This document shows, piece after piece, positions 35,462-43,915 of a stretch of DNA of 64,000 nucleotides; the stretch's first letter is position 1, and every line of letters starts with the position of its first letter. The notes beneath the pieces were generated by a model, which worked only from the letters and a program-made list of their open reading frames with translations, was not told the origin of the DNA and made no database searches. The translations under genes and the position numbers were made by a program. The stretch comes from Planctomycetaceae bacterium (GTDB lineage Bacteria > Planctomycetota > Phycisphaerae > Phycisphaerales > SM1A02). The stretch is taken from positions 25,041 through 89,040 of the forward strand of contig NYWY01000038.1 of the NCBI GenBank assembly GCA_002685335.1, read 5' to 3'.

Positions 35462-37189
35462 TCAGGGGCAGGCGCCCCAGCCGGCGATCATCAATCCGAG
35501 ATCCGCGCCATTGACCACGCCGTCTCCGGTGAGGTCTTCGGGGCATCCACTGCAGGAGCCCCATGCCGCGATCATGAGTCCGAGGTCGGCGCCGGTCACA
35601 CTACCGTCGCCGTTGAAATCCGCGGGGCAGGGGCCGGGACAGTCGTCCGGCACGCCGTCCTCGTCGCCGTCCGGGGCGCCGTTGAAGATCTCTTCAAGAT
35701 CCGTCTCGCCGTCGCCGTCACAGTCGCCGTTCACCCCGTCGAAGGCCAGAAGGAATGAATCGAGATCGGTCTGGGACACCATGCCGTCCTGGTCGATGTC
35801 CGCGATTCCGCAGATCATGTCGGGCGAGATGACCGAGTCCTCGGCCGCGCAGTTCAGGAAGCCTCGCCAGTCGTCGAGGTCGATTTGATCATCGTCATTG
35901 AGATCGAAATCCGCTCGGCCGAGTGATTTGAGGAATTGGATGAGCGCATCATCGTCGTCCTTCTCGAGCAGGGCCCAGTTCGCGGCGGAGGTCGAACCTT
36001 CGCCGAACGGTCCGTGGGCGGCGATCGCCTGTCGCAGCCGGTCGTCGATGATGCCGCCGGAGATTCGTCCGTCGTGGATGAGGGTTTCCCGTCGCGCGAC
36101 GCCCATGAGCGGTGTGGTCCGGAACTCGTTCTCGCCCGCCTCGCCCTGCGGGAGGCCGTCTCCGAGGAGACCCATGTCGTGGAGGAGGAAGTCCGAGTAC
36201 GGTCGGACCGTGGCGTTTCGAATCGGGTCTTCGAGACCGGGATCGTTGCTGGTGGTGAAACTCGAGACGTGGCAGGTGTTGCAGCGGAGGGTGTTGAACA
36301 CCTCTTCGCCTCGCATGCCGCTCCGTGGGCTCTGCGGCGGTGCGGCCATGTAACGCTGGAAGTGGGTCACTCGATCGACGAAGGTGTAGCCCTCGACGTC
36401 GGGATGATCCTCGGGATCCGCCACGTCGTCGCAGAGCGCGAGTCGAGCAAGGTCTCCATTGGGTGCGGTCTCTTCGCCGAGGATCTGGTTGGTCAGGCCC
36501 ATCTCCATCAGGCTGGCGTCACCGGAGAAGTGTTCGATGGTCGCGATGATCGACTTCCAGCCGAATCGGCCGGCTCGCTGGGGGGATCCGGCGGGGGCGG
36601 CGAGATCGTCCACCCAGTGGACCCGCCCGCTGACGCCATCACCATCGGCGTCCGAGGTGTCTTCGTTCGCGGCGATGTCGGCATCGGAGATGGCTTCGAC
36701 CAGGCCGTAGCCCATCATGCCCGGGGTGATTCGATTGGTGGTGAAGTTCGCTTCCGGGGGGATCGTCTCCTCGCATCCGGTCGCGATCGCGACCAGTTGC
36801 CGAAGCGTCCCGCCGGGGAGGGTCACGAATTCGCCCTTGTCGGCGAAACCGAAGTGGGTGACCGCGATGTTTCCGGGGCCGCCATCCGGGTTGGAGTGGC
36901 AGGAGCGACAGTTCGACTTGTTGAGAACCGGCCCCAGACCGTCTTCGATCGGAATCGGTGTGGCGTAGAGACTCCTCCCGAGGTTGAACTTGTCGAGCTC
37001 GTCGGCATTGAGACCGACCAGGGGCGACCCCACTGGTGGCTGTGGTTCGATCAGTATGCCCCGGCGTCGACCATCACCGCGTCCGTCGAGCGGGGCGGCG
37101 TCCGAAGAGGACAGCACCCCGGCGAGGGCGGCGACCGAACTCGTGAGCAGGCCGGCGATCAGGATTCGTCGCGGGTTTTCAGGTCTCAC
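35462..37189 (-). CDS. Secreted di-heme oxidoreductase with dockerin-like C-terminus
   Basis: This 575-residue protein has an N-terminal signal segment (RRILIAGLLTSSVAALAGVLSSS). Two c-heme sites follow: CRSCH at about residues 94-98 (in KSNCRSCHSNPDGGPG) and CNTCH at about 303-307 (in TLRCNTCHVSSF). Motifs such as TTPLMGVARRETLIHDGRI match the di-heme oxidoreductase/cytochrome c peroxidase-like family (formerly DUF1111). Calcium-loop repeats follow (DFDLNDDDQIDLDDW, DIDQDGMVSQTDLDSF), then two dockerin-like repeats (DFNGDGSVTGADLGLMIAAWG, DLTGDGVVNGADLGLMIAGWG). GTG 37189 is chosen because GGAG lies 6 nt upstream; TTG 37201 is the alternative. The FG-GAP dockerin protein follows on the same strand and likely shares an operon and a surface destination. 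Confidence 0.88.
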   Translation of the reverse strand: MRPENPRRILIAGLLTSSVAALAGVLSSSDAAPLDGRGDGRRRGILIEPQPPVGSPLVGLNADELDKFNLGRSLYATPIPIEDGLGPVLNKSNCRSCHSNPDGGPGNIAVTHFGFADKGEFVTLPGGTLRQLVAIATGCEETIPPEANFTTNRITPGMMGYGLVEAISDADIAANEDTSDADGDGVSGRVHWVDDLAAPAGSPQRAGRFGWKSIIATIEHFSGDASLMEMGLTNQILGEETAPNGDLARLALCDDVADPEDHPDVEGYTFVDRVTHFQRYMAAPPQSPRSGMRGEEVFNTLRCNTCHVSSFTTSNDPGLEDPIRNATVRPYSDFLLHDMGLLGDGLPQGEAGENEFRTTPLMGVARRETLIHDGRISGGIIDDRLRQAIAAHGPFGEGSTSAANWALLEKDDDDALIQFLKSLGRADFDLNDDDQIDLDDWRGFLNCAAEDSVISPDMICGIADIDQDGMVSQTDLDSFLLAFDGVNGDCDGDGETDLEEIFNGAPDGDEDGVPDDCPGPCPADFNGDGSVTGADLGLMIAAWGSCSGCPEDLTGDGVVNGADLGLMIAGWGACP

Positions 37190-37508
37190 GGTCGGCTCCA
37201 ACGGGGGACACGGTTCCGCGCGGTACGGAAGGGAATCACCCGAATTTCAGATCTTGCAATGTTCCCGAAACGAACGGGGGCATCCTCCGGGGTGGCGTCG
37301 ACGAAGTGACTTCGATGCCGAAATGCCCTCGCACTGGATATTGTTGCTCCTTGAGGAGTTCCAGTCCAATGATCGGACGCGGGAACTTCCGGTTGGGTCC
37401 TCGTTTTTCAGAGTCAGGTCCGGAAGCCTTCATGAACGCTCCGCAGGGCCGCGAATCGAGGATCCGGGATTCAGGATCTTTCTTCCCATCAAGGAGATTC
37501 TTCGACCG
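37190..37508. promoter_or_regulatory. Divergent intergenic region in the redox island
   Basis: A spacer of 319 bases lies between the minus-strand di-heme oxidoreductase and the plus-strand TPR lipoprotein, so it must hold two promoters. It contains a short perfect hairpin CTCCT-TG-AGGAG near 37351-37362 and a weaker GATCC/GGATC repeat near 37460-37480. A minus-strand open frame (37236-37544) crosses it but shows no domain. No clear -35/-10 or sigma54 box was seen. Confidence 0.4.
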
Positions 37509-38351
37509 ATGACCGACTCCCGACAGAATGCCGCCGCGTGCCACTGGCTCGGACTGTGGGTTCTGGTGCTGTTCCTGACCGCTTGCGGCGAACTATCGGA
37601 CGTCGATCCGGCCCCGGAACCCGTTCCGGCCGAGGTCGTTGCGGTCGAACCACTGGATGATCGGCGCCTCGATCTCGGGCTTCAGCTCCTGAGCGGGGGC
37701 CGGTTCGAGGATGCTCGACTGGCATTCGAGGCGGTCCGCTCGGATCATCCGAATCATCCTCGCCCTCGATTTCTTCGTGCGATTTCAATTCAGAAGCAGA
37801 AGAATTACGCGCCGGCGCTCGTCGAATTCGATGCGATTCTCTCCGATCCCCGGATCTTCAAGGGACGAGAGTCCGTGGATCACTTCCGGGGATGGTGTCT
37901 TTTCTATCTCGGCCGACCCCGGGAGGCGGAGGTCGCCTTCGCGACTCATCTGGCCAGCCGACCGGGATCGCCCGATTCGCAATTCGGCCGGGGTCGCTCG
38001 TTGCTGGAGCTCGGGCAGCCGGAATCGGCCTTGATCGCCTTCGATCAGGCGCTCGAACTGGAAGCCGCCGGGGCGGGGAGGCGACGTTCGATCGGGAAGA
38101 CCTGGATCCGTCGCGGTGATGCGCTGTGGGAGCTGGATCGTTTCGAGGAGGCGACGAAGTCTTTCCACAAAGGCGTGATCCAGTTCGCGGACCACTACGA
38201 AGGCTGGTCGAAACTCGCGCGGGGACACGAGCGCCTGGGGAACCCGGACAAAGTGGCGTGGGCGCGAGGCGAAGAGCTTCGAGCTCGTCGCCGGGTCGGG
38301 GTGCCGGTCGACGGCGAGGCCATGCTCGATCCATCGGAGAATCTGGAATGA
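37509..38351 (+). CDS. TPR-repeat lipoprotein
   Basis: This 280-residue protein has a lipoprotein signal ending in the lipobox LTAC (LGLWVLVLFLTACG), so it is lipidated at the cysteine near residue 26. The rest is helical with TPR-like pairs: LDLGLQLLSGGRFEDARLAFEAV, RFLRAISIQKQKNYAPALVEFDAIL, LELGQPESALIAFDQALELE, and a final WSKLARGHERLGNP unit. It probably scaffolds protein contacts in the periplasm. AAGGAG lies 12-13 nt before the ATG. Its stop overlaps the start of the following CRTAC1 lipoprotein (ATGA), which mirrors the cytochrome-TPR/CRTAC1 pair at 27854-32730. The open frame continues upstream but without a plausible start or family match. Confidence 0.82.
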   Translation: MTDSRQNAAACHWLGLWVLVLFLTACGELSDVDPAPEPVPAEVVAVEPLDDRRLDLGLQLLSGGRFEDARLAFEAVRSDHPNHPRPRFLRAISIQKQKNYAPALVEFDAILSDPRIFKGRESVDHFRGWCLFYLGRPREAEVAFATHLASRPGSPDSQFGRGRSLLELGQPESALIAFDQALELEAAGAGRRRSIGKTWIRRGDALWELDRFEEATKSFHKGVIQFADHYEGWSKLARGHERLGNPDKVAWARGEELRARRRVGVPVDGEAMLDPSENLE

Positions 38352-40057
38352 CGCCGCGGATCTCGTATCAGGTGGCATCGATCGCGGCTTTCGCCGTGAC
38401 CGCGCTCACGGGCTGCGGGAACGACGCGAGTTCCGAGCGGACATCGGACGGGCGTCCTTCATCGATCAGACTCCGGGACGTGACCGAGGGGTCCGGCCTC
38501 GACTCGTTTCGATCGACCAGCGGACGCGATCCCTCCAGCACCATCGTGGAGGTCAAGGGTGGAGGGCTCGCCCTGATCGATGGTGATGGTGATGGGGATC
38601 TCGATCTCGTTTTTCCCAACGGGGCCACGCTCGACCGACCGTCTTCGGGGCCGGGCGCGCGGTACCTGCGCAATCTTTCGGTGGAAGAAGGCCGCCTCGC
38701 GTTCGAGGATGCCACCGACGGATCGGGGCTCGACGGTCATCGTGACTGGAGTTTCGGGGTTGCAGTGGGAGATGTCGACGGTGACGGCCGCGATGATCTG
38801 GCCATCGCCACCCTCGGCGGTGATCGCCTCTGGCTCGGCCGGGGTGACGGCCGGTTCGAGGATGGAACCTCCACCTGGGGACTGGGCGGGGAGACGGGGT
38901 GGTCTTCCTCCATGGGCCTGGGCGATCTCGATGCGGACGGTGATCTCGACCTCGTGGTGGTCGGATACCTCGATTTCGATCCCAGCGATCCACCGGGGAC
39001 CTCGACCTTTCGAGGGATCGAAGTGCTCTCCGGACCTCGGGGGCTTTCCGCGCGATCGGACCGCTGGTACGAGAACGTCGGCGGACGTTTCGAGCGACGT
39101 GAGGTTCCGGCGATCGCTCGGTACGGGCTCAACCTGATCATCACGGATTTCGATGGGGACGGACTCCAGGATGTGCTGGTGGGCAACGATTCGCATCCGA
39201 ACCAGTACTTTCGGAATCTCGGCGACTGGAACTTCGAGGAGATCGGGGTGCGGACCGGGGCGGCGACCAATCGCGAAGGAGATGCTCAAGCGACCATGGG
39301 CATGGCGATCGGCGACGTCGATGGCGATGGATCACCCGATGTGTTCAGCACCAATTTCTCGAGCGACACCAACACCCTGCACTTGAATCGTGATGGATTC
39401 TTCGACGATCGAACCCGACCCCTGGGTCTGGCCGAGGGATCACGACCGATGCTCGGTTGGGCGACGGAGTTCGTCGATCTCGAGCACGACGGCGACGAGG
39501 ATCTGGTGGTGTTCAACGGGCACGTCTACCCGCAGGCGACCCTGGAGACGATGGACAGTCCTTATGCCCAGTCCCCCGGACTCTGGGTACGAGAAGGCGA
39601 GACCTTCCGCTTCGTGGATCCCCGGGATCCCGATCGGGCTTCGTTCTTCGAGGCCAACGAGTGGCTTCGACGGCCCCATCGCGATCGAGCCGCGGTCTTC
39701 GCCGACCTCGACCTCGACGGCGACATCGACGTGGTCGTGATGGAACACAACGGACGTCCGCGACTGCTGGAGAACCAGCACGACGGTCTCGAGGACTGGC
39801 TCGTGGTGAAGCCGATTCCATCGTCGGGGGCGGAAGTCACGGTTCAGCGTGGTGATCGCACCCAGCGTCGCTGGATCAGGGGCGGCGGCCCCTACCAGTC
39901 GAATGCCGCCCCGGAGGCCCACTTCGGATTTCCGCCCGGGGGCTCGGGATCGATTCGGATCCAAGTGCGGTGGCCCGACGGGACGGTGCTCGAGGAGACC
40001 GCCTCGCCCGGCCGGCGGGTCGTGGTCGAGCGGAGTTCCGGCGATCGTGGATCCTGA
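38348..40057 (+). CDS. CRTAC1-family lipoprotein (FG-GAP propeller with ASPIC/UnbV end)
   Basis: This 569-residue protein starts with a lipoprotein signal (ASIAAFAVTALTGCG, Cys near residue 22). FG-GAP repeats follow with calcium loops: DGDGDGDLDLVFPNG, DVDGDGRDDLAIATLGG, DLDADGDLDLVVVGY, DFDGDGLQDVLVGND, DVDGDGSPDVFSTNFSS, DLEHDGDEDLVVFNGH and DLDLDGDIDVVVMEHNG. The final 90 residues form the ASPIC/UnbV module (GAEVTVQRGDRTQRRWIRGG, AAPEAHFGFPPGG, IQVRWPDGTVLEE). It is homologous to the protein at 30865-32730, but is anchored by lipid rather than a membrane helix. The start overlaps the TPR lipoprotein stop by 4 bases. The pairing suggests the TPR and CRTAC1 proteins form a complex; that is inference. 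Confidence 0.9.
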   Translation: MTPRISYQVASIAAFAVTALTGCGNDASSERTSDGRPSSIRLRDVTEGSGLDSFRSTSGRDPSSTIVEVKGGGLALIDGDGDGDLDLVFPNGATLDRPSSGPGARYLRNLSVEEGRLAFEDATDGSGLDGHRDWSFGVAVGDVDGDGRDDLAIATLGGDRLWLGRGDGRFEDGTSTWGLGGETGWSSSMGLGDLDADGDLDLVVVGYLDFDPSDPPGTSTFRGIEVLSGPRGLSARSDRWYENVGGRFERREVPAIARYGLNLIITDFDGDGLQDVLVGNDSHPNQYFRNLGDWNFEEIGVRTGAATNREGDAQATMGMAIGDVDGDGSPDVFSTNFSSDTNTLHLNRDGFFDDRTRPLGLAEGSRPMLGWATEFVDLEHDGDEDLVVFNGHVYPQATLETMDSPYAQSPGLWVREGETFRFVDPRDPDRASFFEANEWLRRPHRDRAAVFADLDLDGDIDVVVMEHNGRPRLLENQHDGLEDWLVVKPIPSSGAEVTVQRGDRTQRRWIRGGGPYQSNAAPEAHFGFPPGGSGSIRIQVRWPDGTVLEETASPGRRVVVERSSGDRGS

Positions 40058-40063
40058 ACGCGG

Positions 40064-41536
40064 TCAGAGCAACGGCGAGAGAAGTCCCGCGGCGTTCTCG
40101 AGAAGCCGGGTGCGGGTCGATCGCTCCGACCATGCGGAAGGATCGACCAGAACGCTTCGGTCGAAGTAGGACTGCTGGAGGAACCGCAGGTTCGCGGCGA
40201 AGTCCCGGTCGAACACCAGGACCCCGGCCTCGAAGTTGAGTTCGAAGCTCCGACGGTCCAGGTTGCAACTGGTCACCAGGGCGACCCGACGGTCGACGGT
40301 GATGGTCTTGGCGTGGAGCAGTCCGCCCTCGAATTCGAGGATCCGCACCCCCGCTTCGAGCAGCGGGGCGTAGTTGGACCGGCTGGCCAGCCCGACCAGG
40401 CGGGAGTCGTTGCGGCGGGGGAGGACGATCGTCACCTTGATGCCCCGTCGGGCCGCGGTCGCGAGGTTCACGATGGTTGCGGAATCGGGAACGAAGTAGG
40501 GCGTGGTCAGGACGAGTTCTTCGTCGGCTTCGTGGATGCAGGATTGAATCAGCTGGGTCGCGGCGTGGTTGCGGAAGTTCGGTCCGGATGCGACCACCTG
40601 GGCGACGACGCCGCTCTCCTGCGTTTTCACGGGCTGAAGCAGCTCGTCGACCAGTGATTCCCCGGCATCGAGGAACCATCCCTCGGCGAAGAGGATGTGA
40701 AGTTCCTTGGCGACGGGACCGACCACCCGCACCACGCAGTCGACCCACGGCGCGAATTTCGGCTTGAGCGCGAAATCGGCTTCGGCGAGATTCTGGCTGC
40801 CGGTCCAGGCCAGACCGTGATCGATGACCGCGATCTTCCGGTGATTCCTGAGATCGATCCGTGCGAAGATCGCCCGAATGGCATTGGCCGGGAGTGCCGG
40901 CTTGACCTGTACGCCCGCCTTCTTCATTCGCTCGCACAGGGTTGATTTGAGGAAGAGCTTGCTTCCCACGGCGTCGACCAGCACCCGACAGGTGACGCCT
41001 CGGGAGACGGCTCGAATCAGAGCATCGCCGATGCGGGTTCCGGCCGTGTCGTCAAGCCAGATGTAGAACAGCAGGTGGCAGTGGATCTTCGCGGCATCGA
41101 TGTCCATTTCCATCCGCTGGATGACTTCGGAGGTGTCTCCGAACAACTCGATGGCATTGCCCCGGACGGGAGCGCCGCCGCTGATCTGTTCGGCGAGGCG
41201 GGCCAGGTGTGAACTGCTTCGATCGAGTTCTCCGTGAGCTCTGGCTTCGGTATCACCGTCGGCGTGGATTTCCGGCCGGTCGAGTGCCTCCCGAATTCGA
41301 CGATGCCGCTCGATGCGGATTCGGCCGAGACGGGTTTCTCCCACCAGCAGGAAGACCACGGTCCCGACGAAGGGCAGCCCGAGGAGGAGCAGGATCCAGC
41401 CGATCCGGGATTCAGGGCTTCGTCGTTTCTGCGACAGCACCCAGATCACCAGGGTGAGCCGAACCAGAAAGTCGCCGAGCAGCAAGAGTTCGCCGACGAG
41501 TCCGTATTCGCTGATCTGCTTCAGGGCATCAAGCAT
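40064..41536 (-). CDS. cls: Cardiolipin synthase (phospholipase D family)
   Basis: This 490-residue membrane enzyme has two N-terminal helices (LGDFLVRLTLVIWVLSQ and IGWILLLLGLPFVGTVVFLLVGE, about 18-65) and two PLD catalytic HKD motifs. The first is NHRKIAVIDHGLAWTGSQN (H-X-K-X4-D, followed by GSQN). The second is LLHAKTITVDRRVALVTSCNLD. These are the family hallmarks of bacterial Cls, which condenses two phosphatidylglycerols into cardiolipin, releasing glycerol. The C-terminal region FELNFEAGVLVFD is also typical. It converges with the CRTAC1 lipoprotein gene, with 6 bases between stops. A phosphatidylserine or other PLD-type synthase is unlikely given the two-helix N-terminus. Confidence 0.92.
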   Translation of the reverse strand: MLDALKQISEYGLVGELLLLGDFLVRLTLVIWVLSQKRRSPESRIGWILLLLGLPFVGTVVFLLVGETRLGRIRIERHRRIREALDRPEIHADGDTEARAHGELDRSSSHLARLAEQISGGAPVRGNAIELFGDTSEVIQRMEMDIDAAKIHCHLLFYIWLDDTAGTRIGDALIRAVSRGVTCRVLVDAVGSKLFLKSTLCERMKKAGVQVKPALPANAIRAIFARIDLRNHRKIAVIDHGLAWTGSQNLAEADFALKPKFAPWVDCVVRVVGPVAKELHILFAEGWFLDAGESLVDELLQPVKTQESGVVAQVVASGPNFRNHAATQLIQSCIHEADEELVLTTPYFVPDSATIVNLATAARRGIKVTIVLPRRNDSRLVGLASRSNYAPLLEAGVRILEFEGGLLHAKTITVDRRVALVTSCNLDRRSFELNFEAGVLVFDRDFAANLRFLQQSYFDRSVLVDPSAWSERSTRTRLLENAAGLLSPLL

Positions 41537-41613
41537 GAAGACCCCGCAAGGTGGGTGGGATGTGGCTCATCCGAGCAGATCTGGTGCGATGTCCGAGGCC
41601 GAGGGCCCCGGAT

Positions 41614-42078
41614 TCAGCAGAGTTCCAGAACTTCGAACTGGGTCGGGCCCTTGGGGAGGTCGACCCTGACCACGTCGCCGACCCGAGCCTTCATCAAGGC
41701 CTCACCGAGGGGACTGGTGCTGGTCACTTCGATGTAGTCGAGCGAGAAGTCGCCGCTGGCGGTGCCGACGATCTTGTAGAGATCCTCGTCGTCCGAGTCG
41801 ATCTCCCGGAGTCTGACCGTGGCACCGACGAAGACCATGTCTTCGGGGATGTCGAGTTCGTCGGTCACCTGCGAATTGGCCAGTCGGCCCTCGATTTCCT
41901 TGATCTTGGCATTGTTCATGCCCTGATCTTCACGGGCTGCGTGATACTCGGCGTTCTCCTTGAGATCGCCAAGGGCCCTCGCTTCCGCGATTCGAACGAT
42001 GATCTCCTTCCCCCGCGTGTGCAGCATCTTCAGCTCTTCCTCGAGCTTTTCCTTGTCTTCACGGGTGAGGAATTCCAT
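41614..42078 (-). CDS. greA: Transcription elongation factor GreA
   Basis: This 154-residue protein has the N-terminal coiled-coil hairpin with the RNA-polymerase-channel tip acids (IAEARALGDLKENAEYHAAREDQG) and the C-terminal FKBP-like domain (VFVGATVRLREID to STSPLGEALMKARVGDVVRVDLP). GreA rescues backtracked RNA polymerase by stimulating transcript cleavage. The start ATG 42078 has GGAG 7 nt upstream; the longer open frame to 42138 adds 20 residues not found in the family. An intrinsic terminator upstream (42123-42155) separates it from the preceding membrane-protein gene. Confidence 0.96.
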   Translation of the reverse strand: MEFLTREDKEKLEEELKMLHTRGKEIIVRIAEARALGDLKENAEYHAAREDQGMNNAKIKEIEGRLANSQVTDELDIPEDMVFVGATVRLREIDSDDEDLYKIVGTASGDFSLDYIEVTSTSPLGEALMKARVGDVVRVDLPKGPTQFEVLELC

Positions 42079-42122
42079 CGTCTTCTCCGAGGTCGGGACG
42101 TTCCGGTGACCGCAGTCCGGTG

Positions 42123-42155
42123 AACAAGACCTCGCCACACCAGGCGAGGCCTCTT
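42123..42155 (-). terminator. Intrinsic terminator between membrane-protein gene and greA
   Basis: On the minus strand a perfect 7-bp stem (CCTCGCC/GGCGAGG, 42130-42149) with a 6-nt loop is followed by TCTTGTT. An upstream AAGA can extend pairing into the tail. It lies about 30 nt after the stop at 42179 and before greA, so greA probably has its own promoter, which must then lie in the short stretch between. Confidence 0.6.
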
Positions 42156-42178
42156 CGTAGAAAAACTACTGGATCAGG

Positions 42179-42859
42179 CTACCTCGATGCCGCCGGGGTC
42201 GCCAGTCCATCGGGTGGGACGGATCTGATGGCAAGGCCCCACAGGACCAGGCCCACGCTGCCGACCACGGCGGTTTGAACCCACGTCTCGGGCGGGATCG
42301 CCGCCGGCCCGCCTCCTCCGAGGGACCAGGCTCGAACCAGGGGACTGAGCGTCGCGAAGGGCTGGGGCTCGGAGAGGCCGAGTCCGATCAACGGCGGGCC
42401 GATCAACCAGGCCAGAAGCCCGATCATCGCCAGCGTCCTTCCGGATCGATTCCATCCCAGCAACGCGATGAGTCCACCCACCAGCACCGAGACGGAGATC
42501 AGATCGATGGCGAGGATGCTCAGGCGGGGAACGGTCCACGAGGTGACCAGTCGCAGTGGCCAGAGGACGATCTGGGTCAATGCCAGAAGTGAAACGGTGT
42601 CGAGCATCGCGGCGGCGATGGGGCGTTTCGGTGACGTCATCGAGAACCGGGCCAGCGGCCATGCGACCACGATTCCGATCGTCAAGGCGACGATCATCAT
42701 TCGAGCCGCGGGGGTGTAGGCGGTGGAAGTCGGTTGAAGCGGCGGGCGGACGCCGATGGAGACCAGCCAGGAAGCGGCGATCCAGACACTGGCGCCGAAG
42801 ACCAGGCCGCGGGGGAGTTCCGCGGGGGGGAGGGGCCTGGTTCCGGAGTGGGAGTGCAT
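42179..42859 (-). CDS. Integral membrane protein of unknown function
   Basis: This 226-residue protein has about six hydrophobic helices (for example LVFGASVWIAASWLVSIGV, MMIVALTIGIVVAWPLA, LSILAIDLISVSVLVGGLIALLGW and VQTAVVGSVGLVLWGLAI). No catalytic motif or known family was recognised. Start: ATG 42859 gives a short hydrophilic lead; the longer open frame to 43096 is antisense-like and arginine-rich, so it was rejected. It lies 38 bases after the FtsQ-like gene on the same strand and may be the last gene of the mur-ddl-ftsQ operon, ending at the terminator before greA. Membership in division or wall synthesis is only suggested by position. Confidence 0.65.
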   Translation of the reverse strand: MHSHSGTRPLPPAELPRGLVFGASVWIAASWLVSIGVRPPLQPTSTAYTPAARMMIVALTIGIVVAWPLARFSMTSPKRPIAAAMLDTVSLLALTQIVLWPLRLVTSWTVPRLSILAIDLISVSVLVGGLIALLGWNRSGRTLAMIGLLAWLIGPPLIGLGLSEPQPFATLSPLVRAWSLGGGGPAAIPPETWVQTAVVGSVGLVLWGLAIRSVPPDGLATPAASR

Positions 42860-42897
42860 CACCGCAGCATAGGAGGAACGGCGGCTCGAACGGCCCT

Positions 42898-43863
42898 TCA
42901 GCGGGAGCGATCGAGAATCACCGACCCCGGTGACTGGATGAGCATGTCGGGACGGGCGTCGAACTCGCCTCCGGCGCAATGTTCGTCGAAGTCTCCGAAC
43001 TCCCGGACGTAGTAGTCCAGGTACTCGATCTTCTGGGCGGTCGGAACCTCGGACGGGCTGGGATCGTCGGGAGATCGGCCCCAGACGATCGAGCAACCAT
43101 TGGTGCGAAGGACCAGGCCTCGCTTGGGGTTCCGGTGGTTCGAGACGTCGATGATCTGGATCTGGTCCGACCAGGGACGCGCGGCGATCGCTTCGTGAAG
43201 CACGATGCCGGCGACCACGTCGTCACCCCAGGGTTCGCCGACCGGCGGGGCCTGGCCACGATCGGCACCTTTGATCCGAGGCAGATCGCGGGCGGTTCCC
43301 GGTTCGAAGGCGTAGGCGAGGCGGTGTCCTCGGACATCCACGAGCACATCCTTGTCCTCGCCGTCGATCTTGGCGTACACCACCGCGGCCGGGCGGACCC
43401 ATCGTCCCTCGACTCGGATGGTGTCGGCATCGATCCAGCGGAGTTGATCCAACGATTCGAACCAATGGCTGGCTTCGAGCGCCGCATGGGCGTCGATCAG
43501 ACCATCACGAATCCGAGCCGAGCGCCGTTCGGCCCCGACGGCGTTGATCACGATTCCCTCGAGCTCGAGGGGAAGGGAACGATCGATTCGAAACCAGTCG
43601 GGCGCGCCCTGGAATTCGATCGTCAGGTCTTTGGACGACTGAAGATCCCGCGCGACCGCTCTTTGCTCGAGTTCGGGAATTCCGATCATCAATCCGCTGG
43701 TCACCGCGGCGATCAGGAGGAGCCATCCGGCGACTCGAACGACGATCCACGTGGTGGGACCGGGGACGAAGGCGTTCTTGAACGCCTCGATTCGGGAGGA
43801 TCCGGTCCCCGTCGTTCGGCGGCTGGAGCTCTTGGAACGTCTTTTACTCGTGGATTTCGCCAT
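42898..43863 (-). CDS. FtsQ-like cell division protein
   Basis: This 321-residue protein has a basic N-terminus (KSTSKRRSKSSSRR), one membrane helix (about 45-65, WIVVRVAGWLLLIAAVTSGLMIG) and a periplasmic part. Residues about 125-165 (ALEASHWFESLDQLRWIDADTIRVEGRWVRPAAVVYAK) resemble the POTRA/FtsQ pattern in which a tryptophan-led strand precedes a 'tl-v-v-E-R-P-A' segment. FtsQ links the divisome FtsB-FtsL complex to septal wall synthesis. The identity rests on this motif plus its place directly after murC-murB-ddl, the usual position of ftsQ. Overall similarity looks weak, as expected for this fast-evolving protein. Start ATG 43863 is preferred over ATG 43884, but no ribosome site decides. 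Confidence 0.7.
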   Translation of the reverse strand: MAKSTSKRRSKSSSRRTTGTGSSRIEAFKNAFVPGPTTWIVVRVAGWLLLIAAVTSGLMIGIPELEQRAVARDLQSSKDLTIEFQGAPDWFRIDRSLPLELEGIVINAVGAERRSARIRDGLIDAHAALEASHWFESLDQLRWIDADTIRVEGRWVRPAAVVYAKIDGEDKDVLVDVRGHRLAYAFEPGTARDLPRIKGADRGQAPPVGEPWGDDVVAGIVLHEAIAARPWSDQIQIIDVSNHRNPKRGLVLRTNGCSIVWGRSPDDPSPSEVPTAQKIEYLDYYVREFGDFDEHCAGGEFDARPDMLIQSPGSVILDRSR

Positions 43864-43915
43864 GCACCGTTCATCGGTCCGCAACCACTTCGGTCCCCAG
43901 AATCGCGGTGGTTGA

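Noticed and set aside
37236..37544. 102-codon minus-strand open frame in the divergent spacer
   Set aside because: It runs across the start of the TPR lipoprotein gene, shows no domain and has no ribosome site.
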